This document shows positions 14,119 to 22,356 of a stretch of 25,187 bases of DNA, piece after piece; within the stretch, counting starts at the first letter, position 1, and every line of letters starts with the position of its first letter. The stretch is from the IMG/VR virus record IMGVR_UViG_3300047562_000459, positions 1 to 25,187 of that record; one strand, 5' to 3'. The notes beneath the pieces were generated by a model that was given only the letters and a program-made list of their open reading frames with translations, was not told the DNA's origin and ran no database searches. Position numbers and translations under genes: made by a program. The DNA comes from a virus.

Positions 14119-14359
14119 CTACAGAAAAGAGTACGACAACTACCAAGGTAGTGAAGAGCAAAAGAAGAAACGAGCTGCGCGTAACGCGGCTCGTCGTCAG
14201 ATGGAGAAGAAAGGCAAGGTACGGAAGGGCGACGGCAAAGATGTTGACCACAAGACGCCTATGGCGAAAGGTGGCGGTAACGGCAAGGGAAATTTGCGCG
14301 TTACCAGTAAATCTAAGAACCGTTCGTTCCCCCGTACCAAGTCAGCACGGATGAAGTAA
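14108..14359 (+). CDS. Small HNH endonuclease
   Basis: This 83-residue, very basic protein has the HNH pattern VDHKTPMAKGGGNGKGNL followed by KNRSF: D-H of the first motif, N in GNLRV and the last N in KNRS. Its N-terminal half is a Lys/Arg/Ala-rich helix likely to bind DNA. Small phage HNH proteins can assist DNA packaging by terminase or act as homing-like nucleases. It is compact and lies at the end of the rightward operon, not inside another gene. TAGGAGGT at 14093-14100 supports ATG 14108. Its stop codon directly abuts the stop codon of the convergent leftward gene. Confidence 0.8.
   Translation: MPRNYRKEYDNYQGSEEQKKKRAARNAARRQMEKKGKVRKGDGKDVDHKTPMAKGGGNGKGNLRVTSKSKNRSFPRTKSARMK
14160..14193 (-). 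terminator. Possible leftward terminator inside the HNH gene
   Basis: A 23-base inverted repeat (14171-14193) has 9-base arms around a 5-base loop. On the minus strand it has one C/A mismatch and is followed by TTTCTTCTTTT (14170 to 14160). It lies about 170 bases past the stop of the last leftward gene, where the late transcript could end. On the plus strand there is no T-tract. The mismatch makes this a weak call. Confidence 0.35.
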
Positions 14360-14563
14360 TTACTGCTTCTTAACTTCGCCGCCGGGCATGAAGCTGTGCA
14401 TCTTGTCGTTGTTCAGCTTCGGTGCCTTCATAGCGCCGTCAGACATGAAGTTAACCATCTTCTGCTGGCCGATAGCTACGCCTGAGTGTGACGCAAAAGA
14501 GTGCTTCTCGCCCATGCAGCCGCCAGCTTTGTCCTTCTTACCGCCTTTTTTCATACCGTACAT
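14360..14563 (-). CDS. Small Gly/Lys/Met-rich protein at the end of the late operon
   Basis: This 67-residue basic protein starts MYGMKKGGKKDKAGGCMG and contains two related segments, KMVNFMSDG (35-43) and KMHSFMPGG (54-62), with a partial third at 20-28 (KHSFASHSG). ATG 14563 has GGAGAC (14570-14575) as ribosome binding site, in a leader closely resembling the one before 3198. It is the last leftward gene, 30 bp after the giant protein gene. No family is recognised. Its location suggests a minor virion or morphogenesis component. Confidence 0.65.
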   Translation of the reverse strand: MYGMKKGGKKDKAGGCMGEKHSFASHSGVAIGQQKMVNFMSDGAMKAPKLNNDKMHSFMPGGEVKKQ

Positions 14564-14593
14564 AATAACGTCTCCGTTAGTTGAGTCCTAAGT

Positions 14594-17500
14594 TTAATCC
14601 CTACCGTACAACTTGTCGATCTCTTCACGCATTTCCGTGTTGAGGCTGTCGATCTCTTTGTACAACCTATCGAAGTCTGGAGCACCAGACCGCATCTCTT
14701 CTCGCTTAGCGCGTGATACGGCAATGCCGTAGTCCCGCTTGAGCTGCTTTTCTTCGATCCGCTTGTACATCATCTCTTCAGTAACGTTGGGATCGTAGAA
14801 CTTGAGACCAAGGGCACGGGCAGCGAACAAGCTGGTCATATCCCTACCACTAATCGTCTGCTCTCCAGTTGTGTAGTCGATCGCTTTGCCGATGTTGCGA
14901 GTGCTAACCATGGGTGGCAAGAACATATCTAGCATTAAGCCAGCGTTCGTCAGCGTGACATCAAAAGCAGAATCAGTAGGCTCATTCAACTTCTTGCCAG
15001 TATATGTGTTGGTGTTCAAGAACATACCTAGGATAGACACTAGTGGGCCGTTGGGAGTGAAGCCTCCGGGCCAGCCCTCATACCCCATAAACCCAGCAGG
15101 GGTGCTGCGCATGGTAGACGAGAGCGGTATGTAATCACCTAAGCGGAAGTACACAGGGTTTTGATCGTCGCCCAAGAAGGGCAAGCGAATCATGGCGTTC
15201 GGCCCCATGTTGAAGAACAACTTATCGTTGTACAGCTTACCTAGCTTGTTGCGATCTTCTTCGTCTTCCCCAGCCATAGCCGCCATAGCAGCATCAAGTA
15301 AGGCGTAAGAAGTAAGGACGTTGGCTACCATCCAAGGGCGAGTCAGCGCGATGCGTCCAAGCATGGGTATAGCGGCGTATGTCCAAGAGGCGAACGGCAT
15401 AACCGTCTGCCGCGCATACTGCAAATACTTAGCGTCGATGTCGTAGTTCAAGAAGGCATCACGACCAAAATCACCTGCTTGTTTCCACTGGTCATCGGTA
15501 AGCTGCTGACCGTTATTGCCTGCCTGAAGCTCGCCAGCACGGTTCATAAATGCGGCCAAGCGGAACACGTTATCTTCAGCGGCGTACAGCTCCAACATCT
15601 TCTTGTCTTTGTCGGCTAGCCAGTTGCCAACAGACTTAGCGGTATCTGACTCAAGCTGCAACAACTGAGCTACACGCCCCGGCACGCCTTTATCATCCAT
15701 CTCTGGCTTGATCTTGTCGCGCATGGCGCGATAGCGTTCTTTCTTAACTTCTGACGCAGAGAAGTTGCCTAGTAGAGCACCTGATTTCTCGAACTCTTTT
15801 AGGATACGCAGATCGGCGTCGGTCAGGGCGTCTGGGTTACGCGCAGCCTTATACATGACATCGGCAGCTCGGCGTAAAGTCTTAAATGTGATCCCGTGCA
15901 TCATCATAATAGTGACGTTAGAAGCCACGTTAGTGATGTGTGTGCCGGGGTTACGGGTTGTCTTAGCCAGCTTGAATTGACGTAGTGCGTCGTTGTACGT
16001 ACGCATAACACCTTTATCGAACAGGGTATGCTTGCTAGACATATCTACAATCGCGGCGTACACAGGGCCGTGCACCACTTTGCCAGCCAGATCGCCCCAT
16101 ACTTTGATGGGCAAGCCTTGGTCTTTGAGCGCCTGAGTATCTGGAATACGAACAAGTGTACCGGTGCGACGTAACTCACCTGCGACAAGTCCAGATTTAA
16201 GCTCCGAAGCACTGGCTACGGCTACTCGCTCTGGGTCAAACGGCCTAACTGTTTCGCCGTCTGCTGCCGTCTGCTCAAGGTACTCGTTGTATTGATCCAC
16301 GCTGTCGAAGACAACCGGCACCTCGCCACGCTCAAACGCAGCTTGGTCAAACTCACCATTGGCGTCGCGGCCTAGGTTAGCTAGCCCACTAAAGAACCGC
16401 TTAGACGAGTAGTAGGTACCAAGTGTGTTAGCCGTGTTCAAGATAGCAATGCCGATTTGGTCGGCTGCTTCCATCTTATTGCCGTCTTTTAGCGCGTCAG
16501 CTATGGTCTTGTTGGATGTGAACTGGAACTTACCTCCGGCTACGTCCTTGCCAGACCACTTTACGTTCATGTCGATTGGAAACGATTCGCCAGCCTCGTT
16601 GTCGATGACGACGCCACCCGCAGCGTTAGCTATATCTTCACGGACAAACCCTATGGTCTTGCCATGGTCAGAGCGTCCAGCGACAGCGCCAACTACTCGG
16701 TAGTAAACAGCATCAGAGTCAAACACCGCACCGGCTTGATCCAAGCCAAGCCACTCTGGATTATCGCTCTTTTCTAAATCCTGCTTCCGGCCACCAAAAA
16801 TTTGACTGAGCTTGCGCTGTCCTACAGAGCCGCTACCGATGTCGCTCTCTTTCTCCACGAAGATTAGCGACTCGCTGAACTTGCGCCCGTCGAAGAACTG
16901 CTTATAAGACTCAGGTAGTGCGGTCTTAAATGTCTCAAACGCTTCCAACAAGTTGTCCGCACGAGTCTTCATCAGCTTGCTTTCTGGAACACCGTTGAGC
17001 GCGGTCTTGTCGCCATCGAGATAAGCAATAAACTTCTGTGCAGATGCCAAGTCACGCTGGATTAGGTCTCGCAGGTGGTTAGACACCAGCTCGGCTAGCT
17101 GCACACCAGTGTGCTTCTCGTTCTTAAAGGTCTGGAAGACTTTCTTTAGTTGCTCGCCAAAAGCCAGCATGGGGTTGAAACCACGCAGTACTTTCTCTGA
17201 GCCGGGGAACGCCTTAATCACAGCCTCGCGCACTTCGGACGCTAGCGTCTTCAGCTTGCTAGGCATATCAGCGGGCAGAGCCTTACCCAGCAAAGTAAAC
17301 AAAGGCTTGGTTAGGCCGTAAGTCCCTTGCTTACCATACTCCTGCAAGTCAACATCAACTTGTTGCTGTGTCGATGGTGCTGCTCCCCCACGGACGGACT
17401 GCTTGAGAACCTTGCCCCTTCTGCTAGGCTTGCCACCTTCTTTACGAGCTTTGTTCAATAACGACACTGTTGAGTTAAGAATGTCGTTAGCTGCCGTGTT

Positions 17501-20500
17501 CTCTACACCTAGGAACTTAGATACTAGTTCAGTGAGGTACCGCCACACGTTATTAACGGCGTCTAAAAACGTTTTAGACTCGGCGTTGCGCGCTTTTACC
17601 TTAGTAGTTAGCTCTTTAAACTCAGACAGCGTGTTACCATAGGAGATAAGCTCAAGCACAGCATCAAGCTCAGCTTGGGGAGCGAAAGTGCCGTCTTTCC
17701 TCTGCTGGCCGCGCACGTTCTGCAACGTGTTAACAACGTCTATAGCAGTCTGTTTATCTTGCGCAGACATACTAGTAACTTTGTCGAGACGCCCGGCTTG
17801 TATGAAATCAACTATATCTGTGAGCGTATTTTTAAGCAGAGCGACTTCTGGAGCCGTTTGGTTCCGATATACGTAGCCTTGCAGGGCGACGTGTAGGGAC
17901 TCGTGCACGATTTCTTCTGGCGTGGTAGCGCGCCGCAAGTAGACTGTATCGTCTTTAGGATCGTAGTAGCTGTTCGCTTCGTCGGTAAACTTCACTGACG
18001 CATCTTGCTGACGCTCACGCAGAGTATCAATCAACATCTTGCGTAATGCCAACGTACCTACGCGCGGCGTGCCACGTCCCGGAGCACCTACAAGGTTGAG
18101 GATACCGCGCAGTCCTTTCTCTTTACCGAACTTTTTGGTTCTACCTTTGCCCTCAGTAGCGGCGGTCTCTAAATCAGCGATAAAGCCAGCGTCAACTTCT
18201 TCACTAGATAACCGCTTTTGGCGACCTTCTGGAGCAGTCTGTGTAACCCCCTCTAACGCGCCATCTTTATACGCAGCCCAAGCATTAGATAGGACTACAT
18301 CAACTTTATTTAGGTATTGCCCGCGAGTATCAGTCCTAGCTTTTTCGCCGAACAGTTCTTTCATGTACGGCCTGATCTTGCCATCTACTTTGCTGGACTT
18401 ATTCTTGTCCTTTTGCGCAGCTAGTTTGTTTATGGCTATCATCGCGTCTACAGTATTTGGGCTACCAGCTACGCGAACAAGTTCGTCCATAGCTGCCTTA
18501 GTTTCTGCCGCTAAAGCCTGTAGTTGCTCGGCGTTAGCGCCAGCCATGTCCACAGCGCCTTGGTCAGACAACCCCTCTGCTTGCTTAGCGTCAACTAGAT
18601 TCTGCCTAGCATTATTGTATGCTCTGGCAGCTACAACAGCTTTTTTGAACGCTTCGTGAACCTCAGTCATTTTTGCGCTGAAGGTATCCGTGGTGTCTGC
18701 GTCTCTAGCAGGGGAACCTTGTTGGCGGACTATAGGCTTAGGGTTAGGCTTAGTAGAGCGCATCATCTCTACCACGCCCTTCAACACTTGCTGGGGCAAC
18801 GATATATCGCCGCCAACCTTTCCGACTTTAGAGGAAACTTCGGCTTTCAAGACCTGCGCTACGTCAGAGTCATCCACCATAGCCGCTTCTTCAACTTCTT
18901 CCTCGGTGACAAGCTCTTCCTCGGGTGCCGTGGTCTGCACTACTTCGCCGCGTGACTCAGCAACAGGCTCGGCTACAGGCTCAGCAACAGGCTCGGCTAC
19001 AGGCTCAGCAACAGGCTCGGCTACAGGTTCGGCTACAGGCTCAACGATTGGAGAAGTTGGCTCTACTACAGGCGCTTGCTCTTGCTCGGTAGCAACGGTA
19101 GTTACTGGCGCAGCTTCTTCTACGGGGGTAGCTGCAAGGCTGGCTTCTCTGTCTAGCTGCGCTTGCTCTACTTGTGCCTGCCCTTGTTCTGGGGTCAACT
19201 TGCCTTTGCGTACACGCACCAACGCTTTGCGAGCGGCTTTACCACGAGCATCTATTTCTAAAGTATCACGCAACTTGTCGATGTGATACTCGAGCGCAAA
19301 CAACTGAGCACCTTGTTCGCTGTACTCGTTACGTAAATCAAACTCCATAGAGGCGATAGCGATCTCAAGGTCTCTACGCTCTTCGGCGGTCTCTTGGGCG
19401 CGTTGCTCCGCTTGCTTACGCAGCTTAGCGGCTTCTCTGCCACGCGTGCGCTTGCCTATATCTGGGGATGATTCTGCTTCTAACTTGGCAAGGCGCTCTC
19501 TGGCAGCGAACAACTCTTCGCTTTCTGGTATTGACTGGTTAAGTTCAGTCAACTTCTCCTGTGCAGCTTTAAGCTCAAGCCTTGTAGCCTCTCGCTCGCG
19601 CGAGTTCATGCGCTGCTTAGCCAGCTTCTCTAACTCTTCGAGACCGTTGGTGTCCGCTGCTATAGCTTCGACTTGTTCGTCGAGTTGTTCTTCCGTGAGG
19701 ATAGGCTTGCTTCGTAGGCGGCGCTGCTCCTCGATGTACTGCTCTTTGTAGCGGAGGATGTCCTCTGGCGTAGATATATCTTTCTCGGTAGGCTGAGCAT
19801 CTTTAGGTTTGAACGCAGCGTTGACCACACCAGAGAAGCCGCCGCCGACAAGTGCACCGGAAACCACGGCGTTTAGACGACGCGATGCAATTTCTTCTGG
19901 CGACAAGTCGTCGCGCATACCGATTTCTAGTTCGGTTTGGAATGCTTCTGTTGCGCCCTCTGCAACAGCCCCACCAACAAACGCCCTGCCACCACGACCA
20001 ATAGCAGTGGTGGGTACAGTTGTAGTAGCGCCACCCCCTGCCAGATTTATTTCTCTAGTAGCAGCTACACCGGGAGCGCCTAAGCCACGAACAGCGCGGC
20101 CAAGAGCGAAGGGTACGGCGGCTTCAGCCGCTGCGTAAGGGATACCGCCAAGTAGTGCGCCAGCAGCGTCTCTCTCGCCACCCTCTACTGACTCGTTGTA
20201 CAGAGAGCCGACACCATAAGTATAACCAGCAGCTAGGGAGCCTACGCCAGCGCCCAAACCTAACCCACCAGTGGCAGCGCCAGCAGCGAGAATACCGCCC
20301 ATAATGGGCACTTGTTGCCCCACCTGCCCGGCGAAATAAGAGCCAAAATCGCCTATACCCTCTACGTCTTCGATACGTTGGGGTACTTCTGGGTTAATGG
20401 CTAACGCAGCTTGCGCTTGCTGGGAACGGACTTCTGACTCAAGAGTATTTCGTAGGCCAGTAGCACCCAATGCTTCTGCAACAGCGGCACCGGCACCTGC

Positions 20501-20710
20501 GGCCATGGCCTGTACTTGATCTACACCTGCCGACGCACCGGAGGTAAACGCTGAGCGCCCCATGCCGGTCTCAACGCCAAACTTAGACGCTACCTTAAAA
20601 GGGTCTTGCCCTGTACCTCTGGCGTATTCAAGTACAAGCTCTTCATCGCTCTTGTTGGCGTACTCTTCGCTTACTTGGCTACGTAAGTCCTGTAGGGTGA
20701 AAATTGCCAT
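14594..20710 (-). CDS. Giant virion protein (ejection/polyvalent type) with zincin-like motif
   Basis: This 2038-residue protein is the largest gene here. Residues 1-45 form a compact charged start, and about 50-290 contain several Gly/Ala-rich hydrophobic segments. A long charged coiled coil runs from about 310 to 480, and seven tandem EPVA units lie at 557-584 before an acidic stretch. IVHESLHVALQGY gives HExxH at H936-H940 with the surrounding zincin pattern. The C-terminal third includes THITNVASNVTIM and a hydrophobic MPFASWTYAAIPMLG segment near 1764-1805, resembling domains of phage large polyvalent proteins. Its place after two Ala/Gln-rich proteins parallels T7 gp16, though gp16 has 1318 residues. 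It is probably ejected with the DNA and may process proteins. No transglycosylase motif was found. AAGGGG lies 8 bases before ATG. Confidence 0.75.
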   Translation of the reverse strand: MAIFTLQDLRSQVSEEYANKSDEELVLEYARGTGQDPFKVASKFGVETGMGRSAFTSGASAGVDQVQAMAAGAGAAVAEALGATGLRNTLESEVRSQQAQAALAINPEVPQRIEDVEGIGDFGSYFAGQVGQQVPIMGGILAAGAATGGLGLGAGVGSLAAGYTYGVGSLYNESVEGGERDAAGALLGGIPYAAAEAAVPFALGRAVRGLGAPGVAATREINLAGGGATTTVPTTAIGRGGRAFVGGAVAEGATEAFQTELEIGMRDDLSPEEIASRRLNAVVSGALVGGGFSGVVNAAFKPKDAQPTEKDISTPEDILRYKEQYIEEQRRLRSKPILTEEQLDEQVEAIAADTNGLEELEKLAKQRMNSREREATRLELKAAQEKLTELNQSIPESEELFAARERLAKLEAESSPDIGKRTRGREAAKLRKQAEQRAQETAEERRDLEIAIASMEFDLRNEYSEQGAQLFALEYHIDKLRDTLEIDARGKAARKALVRVRKGKLTPEQGQAQVEQAQLDREASLAATPVEEAAPVTTVATEQEQAPVVEPTSPIVEPVAEPVAEPVAEPVAEPVAEPVAEPVAESRGEVVQTTAPEEELVTEEEVEEAAMVDDSDVAQVLKAEVSSKVGKVGGDISLPQQVLKGVVEMMRSTKPNPKPIVRQQGSPARDADTTDTFSAKMTEVHEAFKKAVVAARAYNNARQNLVDAKQAEGLSDQGAVDMAGANAEQLQALAAETKAAMDELVRVAGSPNTVDAMIAINKLAAQKDKNKSSKVDGKIRPYMKELFGEKARTDTRGQYLNKVDVVLSNAWAAYKDGALEGVTQTAPEGRQKRLSSEEVDAGFIADLETAATEGKGRTKKFGKEKGLRGILNLVGAPGRGTPRVGTLALRKMLIDTLRERQQDASVKFTDEANSYYDPKDDTVYLRRATTPEEIVHESLHVALQGYVYRNQTAPEVALLKNTLTDIVDFIQAGRLDKVTSMSAQDKQTAIDVVNTLQNVRGQQRKDGTFAPQAELDAVLELISYGNTLSEFKELTTKVKARNAESKTFLDAVNNVWRYLTELVSKFLGVENTAANDILNSTVSLLNKARKEGGKPSRRGKVLKQSVRGGAAPSTQQQVDVDLQEYGKQGTYGLTKPLFTLLGKALPADMPSKLKTLASEVREAVIKAFPGSEKVLRGFNPMLAFGEQLKKVFQTFKNEKHTGVQLAELVSNHLRDLIQRDLASAQKFIAYLDGDKTALNGVPESKLMKTRADNLLEAFETFKTALPESYKQFFDGRKFSESLIFVEKESDIGSGSVGQRKLSQIFGGRKQDLEKSDNPEWLGLDQAGAVFDSDAVYYRVVGAVAGRSDHGKTIGFVREDIANAAGGVVIDNEAGESFPIDMNVKWSGKDVAGGKFQFTSNKTIADALKDGNKMEAADQIGIAILNTANTLGTYYSSKRFFSGLANLGRDANGEFDQAAFERGEVPVVFDSVDQYNEYLEQTAADGETVRPFDPERVAVASASELKSGLVAGELRRTGTLVRIPDTQALKDQGLPIKVWGDLAGKVVHGPVYAAIVDMSSKHTLFDKGVMRTYNDALRQFKLAKTTRNPGTHITNVASNVTIMMMHGITFKTLRRAADVMYKAARNPDALTDADLRILKEFEKSGALLGNFSASEVKKERYRAMRDKIKPEMDDKGVPGRVAQLLQLESDTAKSVGNWLADKDKKMLELYAAEDNVFRLAAFMNRAGELQAGNNGQQLTDDQWKQAGDFGRDAFLNYDIDAKYLQYARQTVMPFASWTYAAIPMLGRIALTRPWMVANVLTSYALLDAAMAAMAGEDEEDRNKLGKLYNDKLFFNMGPNAMIRLPFLGDDQNPVYFRLGDYIPLSSTMRSTPAGFMGYEGWPGGFTPNGPLVSILGMFLNTNTYTGKKLNEPTDSAFDVTLTNAGLMLDMFLPPMVSTRNIGKAIDYTTGEQTISGRDMTSLFAARALGLKFYDPNVTEEMMYKRIEEKQLKRDYGIAVSRAKREEMRSGAPDFDRLYKEIDSLNTEMREEIDKLYGRD
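18959..19042 (-). repeat. Seven tandem 12-bp units encoding (EPVA)7
   Basis: Seven 12-bp units encode Glu-Pro-Val-Ala. On the plus strand they alternate between two forms ending GCAACAGGCTC and GCTACAGGCTC, so most of the array is a 24-bp repeat copied about three times, with one unit carrying a C-to-T change. The near identity of alternating units indicates recent expansion. The product is probably an extended proline-rich spacer. Confidence 0.9.
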
Positions 20711-20721
20711 CTAAGCGCCCC

Positions 20722-22356
20722 TTATTGTGCAGCTTGTCGTCTAGCCAGTTCCGCAGCGGCGGCTTCTCTTCTAGCTCCTGTAAACTCTTGCGTAGCCTGC
20801 ATAAGTTGTTGCGACGTTAAATTAGTAAGCGGTCTGCCTTCACGGATATTTCTGTCTAGCGCGATGCCGACGTTAGACGCAGCTAGACCTTGTTGTACGT
20901 AATCAACACCTTCACCAACGGCACTGGCTACGCCCCTAGCCGGTACGCCAACAACTTCATCTAGCGTAGCGCCGTACTTCTTGTTAGGGGTAGGATCTGC
21001 CGATAGCCCTTGCGTGGGTGCGGAACCGCCACGCATGAAAGCGGGCGCGTCTGGGCCACCACCCATATCTTCTCCGCTAATTCCTAGCATTCCGCCATAC
21101 TGACCCATCATAGAGAATACAGTTCTGTCTATATTAGCTTTTTGTGAGTCGCTAAGGGTGGCGTAAGATCCGTAGTCGCCCAACAGTTCGCCAATTAAGT
21201 CTTTGCGCAGAGTCATAAAGTCGTTCATATTCTTTACGCCCTGCTGGAAACGTTCCGCTGCTAACGTGTTCGCCCTAATTTCAGCCGCTGCGTACGACTG
21301 TGCACCTAGGAATGGATCTTGTGCTGTTTCTTGAAAGTTAACACGAGCGGCTTCCTCGTTAGGGTAAGACCTACGCATAACTTCCTTACCGTAATTTTTA
21401 TCTTCGGCAATATCGTTGTAGTAAACGACATCAATCGCGCCCGTCTTTTCGTTTCGCTCTATCTTTACGGCTTCATCTGGCGTAATTTCTTTATCGTTAG
21501 AAATCATAACCGCGAGATCATCTAGCGTCTGAGCAGAGTTCAATTTGTTCTCTAAACGAGTAGAGCCTATTTGCTGGAATGCGGTATCTACACCATAGAT
21601 ACCCTGCGCAATGGCCTGCTGGTCTTTAATGTTTAGCGCCTTAAATTCTGGGGTCTCACGGAACTCCATGGGTGTACCATCGAAAGTACTATATTTTTTA
21701 GTCGCTGCCGATAGACGCCGCAGGTCATCGAGTTCAAAACCCTTAGCCTCAATGCCAAGAGAAGTTAGCTCGTTGGTCAACGCGGCGGTTTCTTCAGCCA
21801 TCGCAAGCCTACGGTCGGCGCGTTCTTCCGCACGGGTAGTTACGCCACGCTCAAACCCAGTTTGCTCGATGTCTCGCTGCTCTTCACGCAATGCCATAGC
21901 ACGGGTGTAGGCTCTGTCAGCTTCTTCGCCATATCCCAAACCACGCAGCCTGTCGGCGCGCATACGCTCGATCTGTGCTTCTGACATGGGGGTATATTCC
22001 CCACCGATAGCAGGGGCTGTAGGTTGCTGCATGGCTTGCGCCATCATTTCGGGCGACAGTCCGTACTGGCTGGGTACTTGCCCGATGGGGGTAGTCATCT
22101 GCTGCATCTGCTGCGAGCCAAGTCCTGTCTGACTAGTTGGCGCTAAACCTGCGGCGGCGGCTTGCTGCTGTGCAGATAAACCTGTGCTTACAGAAGCACG
22201 GTCTATACCGTATTGGCGCTCAGCGTTAGCCTGCTGTCGGGCTTGGATGTCGGCCTCGACCTCCCGCATCTCGCGGTTTTTTCTGGCCTCCTTGTACATG
22301 TCGATGGCGTTTTCAACGGTGGCTTGTCCAGCCCGCATTCCTGCTGCAAAACCCAT
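20722..22356 (-). CDS. Ala/Gln-rich internal virion protein (gp15-like position)
   Basis: This 544-residue protein begins MGFAAGMRAGQATVENAIDMYKEARKN and has an N-terminal charged helix, a Gln/Met/Ala-rich region at about 60-120, and long charged helices at about 120-200. A central domain (about 200-350) follows, then a Gly-rich segment near 430-460 and a helical Ala/Arg/Gln-rich C-terminus (AAAAELARRQAAQ). No enzymatic motif is seen. It lies between the S74-containing protein and the giant protein, the place of gp15 in T7-like ejection modules, and its composition suits an internal or tail-tube protein. The start overlaps the previous stop as TAATG. It ends 11 bp before the giant gene. Confidence 0.7.
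   Translation of the reverse strand: MGFAAGMRAGQATVENAIDMYKEARKNREMREVEADIQARQQANAERQYGIDRASVSTGLSAQQQAAAAGLAPTSQTGLGSQQMQQMTTPIGQVPSQYGLSPEMMAQAMQQPTAPAIGGEYTPMSEAQIERMRADRLRGLGYGEEADRAYTRAMALREEQRDIEQTGFERGVTTRAEERADRRLAMAEETAALTNELTSLGIEAKGFELDDLRRLSAATKKYSTFDGTPMEFRETPEFKALNIKDQQAIAQGIYGVDTAFQQIGSTRLENKLNSAQTLDDLAVMISNDKEITPDEAVKIERNEKTGAIDVVYYNDIAEDKNYGKEVMRRSYPNEEAARVNFQETAQDPFLGAQSYAAAEIRANTLAAERFQQGVKNMNDFMTLRKDLIGELLGDYGSYATLSDSQKANIDRTVFSMMGQYGGMLGISGEDMGGGPDAPAFMRGGSAPTQGLSADPTPNKKYGATLDEVVGVPARGVASAVGEGVDYVQQGLAASNVGIALDRNIREGRPLTNLTSQQLMQATQEFTGARREAAAAELARRQAAQ

Noticed and set aside
14108-14359. HNH gene as a homing endonuclease within an intron
   Set aside because: It is a free-standing gene with its own ribosome binding site and does not interrupt any coding sequence; no intron structure was seen.
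18039-18659. 206-residue plus-strand frame
   Set aside because: It lies fully antisense to the giant protein gene, whose coding character is strong; there is no domain and no ribosome binding site.
18690-19286. 198-residue plus-strand frame rich in Ser/Thr/Gly-Ala repeats
   Set aside because: It is the antisense image of the EPVA repeat and its flanks within the giant late gene.
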